A DNA stretch of 35,598 nucleotides from NCBI GenBank assembly GCA_045605445.1, contig JAZUPZ010000018.1:1-35598 (forward strand), in the 5' to 3' direction. How positions within the stretch are numbered: position 1 is the stretch's first letter; each line of letters opens with the position of its first letter. The position numbers were made by a program, and so were the translations under genes. Positions 32,724 to 35,598 of this stretch are shown in pieces. Origin of the DNA: CAZMHL01 sp045605445 (GTDB lineage: Bacteria > Bacillota > Clostridia > RGIG6154). Below the pieces are notes generated by a model. The model was not told the origin of the DNA, ran no database searches, and saw nothing but the letters and a program-made list of their open reading frames with translations.

Positions 32724-33357
32724 TTTTTTCCTCCGTCTGAGCTGCAAGCTTTTTACTAATTTCTTCTATCAATTTACCTTTGAACTTAAAGGCAGCTTTG
32801 TTTGAAATAAGTCTTGCACTTATGGAAACTATTTCCTCAATAACTTCAAGGTTATTTTCTTTGAGAGTTGTTCCTGTTTCTACAATATCAACTATTACGT
32901 CTGATAAATCTAAAATAGGTGCTATTTCAATTGAACCGTTCAGGTGAATTATATCTATATCGCGACCTTGAGAAGAGTAATAATTTTTAGTTATGTTGCT
33001 GAATTTTGTGGCCACTCTGAGTGTTTTCTGGAAATCGTTGTGAAAATCTGCTTTGGCAGCAACCGCCATTTTGCATTTTCCTATATTGAGATCAACCAGT
33101 TCATAAACATCAGGGGAGTATTCGAGTAAAATATCCTTTCCCGCAACGCCGATGTCTGCAGCGCCTCTTTCAACATAAATTGCTACGTCTGACGGTTTTA
33201 CCCAAAAATATCTTACACCTTTTTCTTCGTTCTCAAAAATAAGTTTTCTGTTGTTTTCTTTTATGGAAAGGCACTCAAAACCTGCTTTTTCAAACATTGA
33301 GTATACCTTTTCTCCAAGTCTTCCTTTGGGAAGTGCAATATTAAGCATTGTTTTCAA
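32716..33357 (-). CDS. hisG: ATP phosphoribosyltransferase catalytic subunit HisG (short form)
   Basis: HisG starts the pathway by joining ATP and PRPP. The 213-residue protein is the short form, which lacks the C-terminal histidine-binding domain and works with HisZ, encoded just upstream. It has NIALPKGRLGEKV, ERGAADIGVAGKDIL, and the PRPP-binding segment DIVETGTTLKENNLEVIE. The start is a TTG at 33357 with AAGGAG nine bases upstream; the ATG at 33348 is too far from that site (18 bases). It overlaps hisZ by 17 bases. Confidence 0.94.
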   Translation of the reverse strand: MKTMLNIALPKGRLGEKVYSMFEKAGFECLSIKENNRKLIFENEEKGVRYFWVKPSDVAIYVERGAADIGVAGKDILLEYSPDVYELVDLNIGKCKMAVAAKADFHNDFQKTLRVATKFSNITKNYYSSQGRDIDIIHLNGSIEIAPILDLSDVIVDIVETGTTLKENNLEVIEEIVSISARLISNKAAFKFKGKLIEEISKKLAAQTEEKND

Positions 33358-34447
33358 TTGTTCGCACTCCTTTTTTATCTATTTTCAATATTTTTTTATA
33401 TCTTATTTTAGAAGGTATATTTTTTTGTACTGAAACAATTTTATCCTCAGAAATTTCTTTGTTGGCTAATTCATTCAATGCGGTAAGATCGGTGTTTTCG
33501 TCATAAAGTATAATCGTGTCAACGTCATATGAACGTTTTTGCTCGCCGAAACGCTCAAGCAAATCCAGATAAACAGCAAATCCTATGGCTTTTTCCTGTT
33601 TTTTCATCTTAAGCATAAGATTATCATATTGACCGCCTGAAAGGATTCCTGATGAAATACCATTTATAAAACCTTTGAATACAAAACCGTTATAGTAGTT
33701 AACATCGTTGATTACAGAAAAATCAATACGAACTTTGTTTTTATATCCATTCGATTCAAGTAGCTTGACTATGTCTGTCAGTTGCTTTACCTCGGATTTA
33801 CAGTCAAGCTTACTTAAGATATTTAGCATTTCATCTGAATTGCCATAGGTTGATATCAGTTCTGTCAATATATTACAGTTAATATTTTCCCTGGCACAAA
33901 GGGAGGCAATTCCCTGTATATTTTTATCACTGATAAATTTATAAAGCTCTTTTTCAGTTGTTTTAGTAACATTCATAGAACTGATTATATATGAGATTAT
34001 ACCAAGATGTGATACATCTAACACAAAATCGTCTGAAATTGCAGCAAGACTCTGGCAGGCAAGTAACATTACTTCGTAAATGTTGTAATTATCTATATTA
34101 CCTATACATTCAAGCCCTACTTGCATTATTTCTTTGTATGAAGTTGTTCCTTTGGAAACCCTGTAAACATTTTCGTTATAATAAAGTTTTTGAACTGAGT
34201 CTGAATAAGCTTTTATATTTTTAATTAAAGATAGCGTAACATCGGGCTTTAAAGCCATTAGTTTACCATTTGTATCGGTAAAAGTAATTATATTGTCTGA
34301 AATCAGGAAGTTCTTGTTTCGTACATAAAGATCGTATTCTTCAAACTTGCTCATTTTGTACTGCATATATCCATATTTTTGATATAGAGAGCGAAGTTTG
34401 TATATTGCTTTTTCTTCATTCTTGAGAAAAACTTTGTTAAGATTCAT
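33341..34447 (-). CDS. hisZ: ATP phosphoribosyltransferase regulatory subunit HisZ
   Basis: HisZ is a catalytically inactive relative of histidyl-tRNA synthetase that activates short-form HisG and mediates feedback by histidine. The 368-residue protein has the class-II synthetase-like core: LMALKPDVTLSLIKN (motif-2 region), YRVSKGTTSYKEIMQVGLE, and GISSGILSGGQYDNL (motif-3 region), without an anticodon-binding domain. The paired presence with short HisG is expected. GGAGG lies about 13 bases before the ATG, two bases after yerC. First his gene in the operon. Confidence 0.92.
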   Translation of the reverse strand: MNLNKVFLKNEEKAIYKLRSLYQKYGYMQYKMSKFEEYDLYVRNKNFLISDNIITFTDTNGKLMALKPDVTLSLIKNIKAYSDSVQKLYYNENVYRVSKGTTSYKEIMQVGLECIGNIDNYNIYEVMLLACQSLAAISDDFVLDVSHLGIISYIISSMNVTKTTEKELYKFISDKNIQGIASLCARENINCNILTELISTYGNSDEMLNILSKLDCKSEVKQLTDIVKLLESNGYKNKVRIDFSVINDVNYYNGFVFKGFINGISSGILSGGQYDNLMLKMKKQEKAIGFAVYLDLLERFGEQKRSYDVDTIILYDENTDLTALNELANKEISEDKIVSVQKNIPSKIRYKKILKIDKKGVRTIENNA

Positions 34448-34449
34448 TG

Positions 34450-34746
34450 TTATTTTTCCTCCGGCTCGGCAAGCTTGTTTAAGATGGTTTTATATCCGCC
34501 ATTCCCGTAAATCAGGCAACGATTTACTCTGCTGATTGTAGCTGTGCTTGCACCTGTTTCTTTTGATATTTCCTGATAATTTTTACCATCATTTAATTTT
34601 TGGGCAACATGGAGTCGTTGGGAAATGTCCTTTAGTTCTTTTACTGTACAAATGTCTTCAAAGAAGTTTTGACAATCAGTAAGATTATCCAATGAAAGGA
34701 CTGCTTTAAAAAATTTTTTCATTTCATCTGTTTCGAAGTTTGCCAT
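34450..34746 (-). CDS. yerC: TrpR-family regulator YerC/YecD, probable histidine-operon repressor
   Basis: The 98-residue protein has a TrpR-like helix-turn-helix with ISKETGASTATISRVNRCLIYG (about 60-81), the YerC/YecD signature. TrpR-family proteins bind palindromes in the presence of an amino-acid corepressor. As first gene of the his operon, with a palindrome in its own promoter, it is likely an autoregulated histidine-responsive repressor (a HisR-type role is described for such proteins in Firmicutes by comparative genomics). Histidine as ligand is inference. AAAGGTGA nine bases before the ATG gives the start. hisZ follows two bases after the stop. Confidence 0.88.
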   Translation of the reverse strand: MANFETDEMKKFFKAVLSLDNLTDCQNFFEDICTVKELKDISQRLHVAQKLNDGKNYQEISKETGASTATISRVNRCLIYGNGGYKTILNKLAEPEEK

Positions 34747-34778
34747 GAATTATTCACCTTTCGATTTAATATTTTAAC

Positions 34779-34807
34779 ATTATATCACTTTAGTGTGCTA
34801 AAGTCAA
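34779..34807 (-). promoter_or_regulatory. Sigma-A promoter of the yerC-his operon
   Basis: On the minus strand TTGACT and TATAAT are separated by 17 bases, a near-consensus promoter. The spacer carries the palindrome described at 34787-34804. Confidence 0.85.
34787..34804. promoter_or_regulatory. Palindromic operator in the his promoter (putative TrpR-family site)
   Basis: ACTTTAG, four bases TGTG, then CTAAAGT form an 18-base inverted repeat. It covers half of the -35 hexamer and most of the spacer, so a bound repressor would block RNA polymerase. The CTAAAG/CTTTAG arms are reminiscent of the CTAG-type cores of TrpR operators. Confidence 0.7.
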
Positions 34808-34830
34808 TAGTGTAAACTGAGTTTTTATAT

Positions 34831-34863
34831 AAAAAAGAACAAGGTCTATAGACTTTGTTCTTT
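34831..34863 (-). terminator. Terminator of the GNAT gene
   Basis: On the minus strand a 13-position stem around a TATA loop (one A-C mismatch) is followed by a run of six T. The GNAT stop codon at 34846-34848 lies in the hairpin. Confidence 0.75.
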
Positions 34864-35364
34864 AACGTTGTATACTTCAGAATGAATTTCTTTTTTATAA
34901 ATTTCAAATTCAGCTTTGTTTATTTGTTCAGGATATGACATAATCATTAGTGGGATGGGAGGTTGACCTCGTTGCATGGGAGGTTGGATATAGTCGAAGG
35001 AATTTAATGTTGCTCCGTGACGTTGATAAAAACGAATACGTTTTTCTGAAATATCGTTTTCGGGCGGTTCAACTTCAAAAATAACCGGTTTATTAGTTGA
35101 ACTGTAAAATTTTTTTAAAAAAGTTGAACCCAATTTTTTACCTCTGAATTCTTTAGCTACTGCAAAATGTTCTATAAAAATAAATTTATCGAATTCCCAC
35201 GTACAAATAAATATGCGCACATCCTTATCGTCTATATAAACTCTGTAGTGTTTGTTGTTAAACAATTTCAATTGCTCCTTTTTAGTTCTTCGTTCGGTAG
35301 GAGGAAAAGCTTCCTTTAATATATAGTATATTTTTTCGAAATCATTTTTGACAGCTTTTAGCAT
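34846..35364 (-). CDS. GNAT family N-acetyltransferase
   Basis: The 172-residue protein has a GNAT fold pattern: a helical N-terminus, IFIEHFAVAKEFRGKKLGSTFL (about 77-98) with the RGKKLG acetyl-CoA pyrophosphate-binding motif, and the later IFEVEPPEN and RIRFYQRHGA blocks (motif B with the FYQRHG signature). The acceptor substrate is unknown. AAGGTGAT lies before the ATG. It is a single-gene unit with its own promoter and terminator, between the his operon and the predicted rRNA promoters. Confidence 0.85.
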   Translation of the reverse strand: MLKAVKNDFEKIYYILKEAFPPTERRTKKEQLKLFNNKHYRVYIDDKDVRIFICTWEFDKFIFIEHFAVAKEFRGKKLGSTFLKKFYSSTNKPVIFEVEPPENDISEKRIRFYQRHGATLNSFDYIQPPMQRGQPPIPLMIMSYPEQINKAEFEIYKKEIHSEVYNVKEQSL

Positions 35365-35384
35365 ATTAAATCACCTTGTAGTAA

Positions 35385-35413
35385 ATTATAATACTTTTAT
35401 TAAAAAAAATCAA
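35385..35413 (-). promoter_or_regulatory. Sigma-A promoter of the GNAT gene
   Basis: On the minus strand TTGATT and TATAAT are separated by 17 bases, about 15 bases before the ribosome binding site. It is divergent from the tandem promoters that begin at 35432. Confidence 0.75.
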
Positions 35414-35431
35414 CTTTTTTCAAAAAAGGGG

Positions 35432-35460
35432 TTGACAAAAAGTGATAGGTGTAGTAGAAT
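35432..35460 (+). promoter_or_regulatory. Upstream (P1-like) tandem promoter, probable rRNA operon
   Basis: TTGACA and TAGAAT are separated by 17 bases. An A/T-rich tract with A- and T-runs precedes it and may act as an UP-like element. Confidence 0.75.
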
Positions 35461-35532
35461 AATCGAGTTGTCGCTTGAAAAAAGCAAAATGTCAGCAAAG
35501 GAAAAAAAGCAGAAAAAAAGCTCAAAAAATGC

Positions 35533-35561
35533 TTGACAAAAGCTTTGGATTGTGATAATAT
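35533..35561 (+). promoter_or_regulatory. Downstream (P2-like) tandem promoter, probable rRNA operon
   Basis: TTGACA and TAATAT are separated by 17 bases, 101 bases after the first promoter. Tandem promoters with perfect -35 boxes are typical of rRNA operons. Confidence 0.75.
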
Positions 35562-35567
35562 ATAAAA

Positions 35568-35586
35568 GCTGTCGCAAGACGGCAGC
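35568..35586 (+). promoter_or_regulatory. Leader hairpin just after the second promoter
   Basis: GCTGTCG and CGGCAGC form a 7-bp GC-rich stem with one G-U and a CAAGA loop. There is no T-run, so it is not a terminator. It resembles hairpins in rRNA leaders, which can help antitermination or processing. Confidence 0.5.
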
Positions 35587-35598
35587 ATCGGACTTTGA

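Noticed and set aside
34747..34845. T-box or attenuator leader before the his operon
   Set aside because: The leader from the predicted start to yerC is only about 25 bases, too short for a T-box or an attenuator with a His-rich leader peptide.
35348..35588. Short overlapping open frames on both strands at the right end
   Set aside because: They cover the GNAT promoter and the tandem rRNA-like promoters; no ribosome binding site and very low-complexity Lys/Phe-rich translations.

Overview
The window looks like an AT-rich, low-GC Gram-positive chromosome from an endospore-forming clostridium (class Clostridia, possibly Oscillospiraceae-like; I cannot name a species). The reasons are a Firmicutes-type order yicC-remA-gmk-rpoZ-priA-def-fmt-rsmB-rlmN-stp-prkC-rsgA-rpe-thiN-spoVM, the sporulation genes spoVM and spoIIID, strong GGAGG ribosome binding sites, and many Rho-independent terminators. 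Most of the window is conserved core genome. I found no CRISPR array, tRNA gene or prophage.

Layout. 1-113: the end of an IS3-family insertion sequence, cut by the window edge. 148-2835 (minus): GTP-dependent PEP carboxykinase and rsmA. 2940-4765 (plus): promoter, structured leader, rpsB, tsf and a terminator. 4783-5508: a DUF4886/SGNH-like hydrolase between two terminators. 5538-7539: nadE with its own promoter and terminator. 7538-8533 (minus): a DUF4364 protein and an HPr-like protein without the usual active-site histidine. 8570-9853: mtaB. 9923-23433: a 13-kb, tightly overlapping run from yicC to thiN. It combines GMP/RNA polymerase functions, replication restart, N-terminal formyl-methionine handling, rRNA modification, a PP2C phosphatase/PASTA kinase pair, ribosome assembly, ribulose-phosphate epimerase and thiamine pyrophosphokinase. 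23447-23733: a 49-residue membrane protein and a 22-residue SpoVM, both very short genes, closed by a terminator. 23747-26673: yigZ, secD and secF. 26650-26919 (minus): spoIIID.

26981-34807 (minus) is a complete-looking histidine operon, yerC-hisZ-hisG-hisD-hisC-hisB-hisH-hisA-hisF-hisIE. It is led by a TrpR-family regulator whose own promoter carries a palindrome lying across the -35 box and spacer. Only a histidinol-phosphate phosphatase is missing. 34831-35413 (minus) is a GNAT acetyltransferase. The right end (35432-35598) carries two strong tandem promoters and a hairpin leader that look like the start of an rRNA operon lying beyond the window.

The observations most worth a second look are: the spoVM pair; the loss of the expected catalytic cysteine in the NadE amidase domain; the repressor-like palindrome in the his promoter; the rpsB leader; the His-less HPr paralogue; and the IS end, which folds its own ribosome binding site into a hairpin facing transcription from pckG. 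No clearly novel multi-gene system was found.
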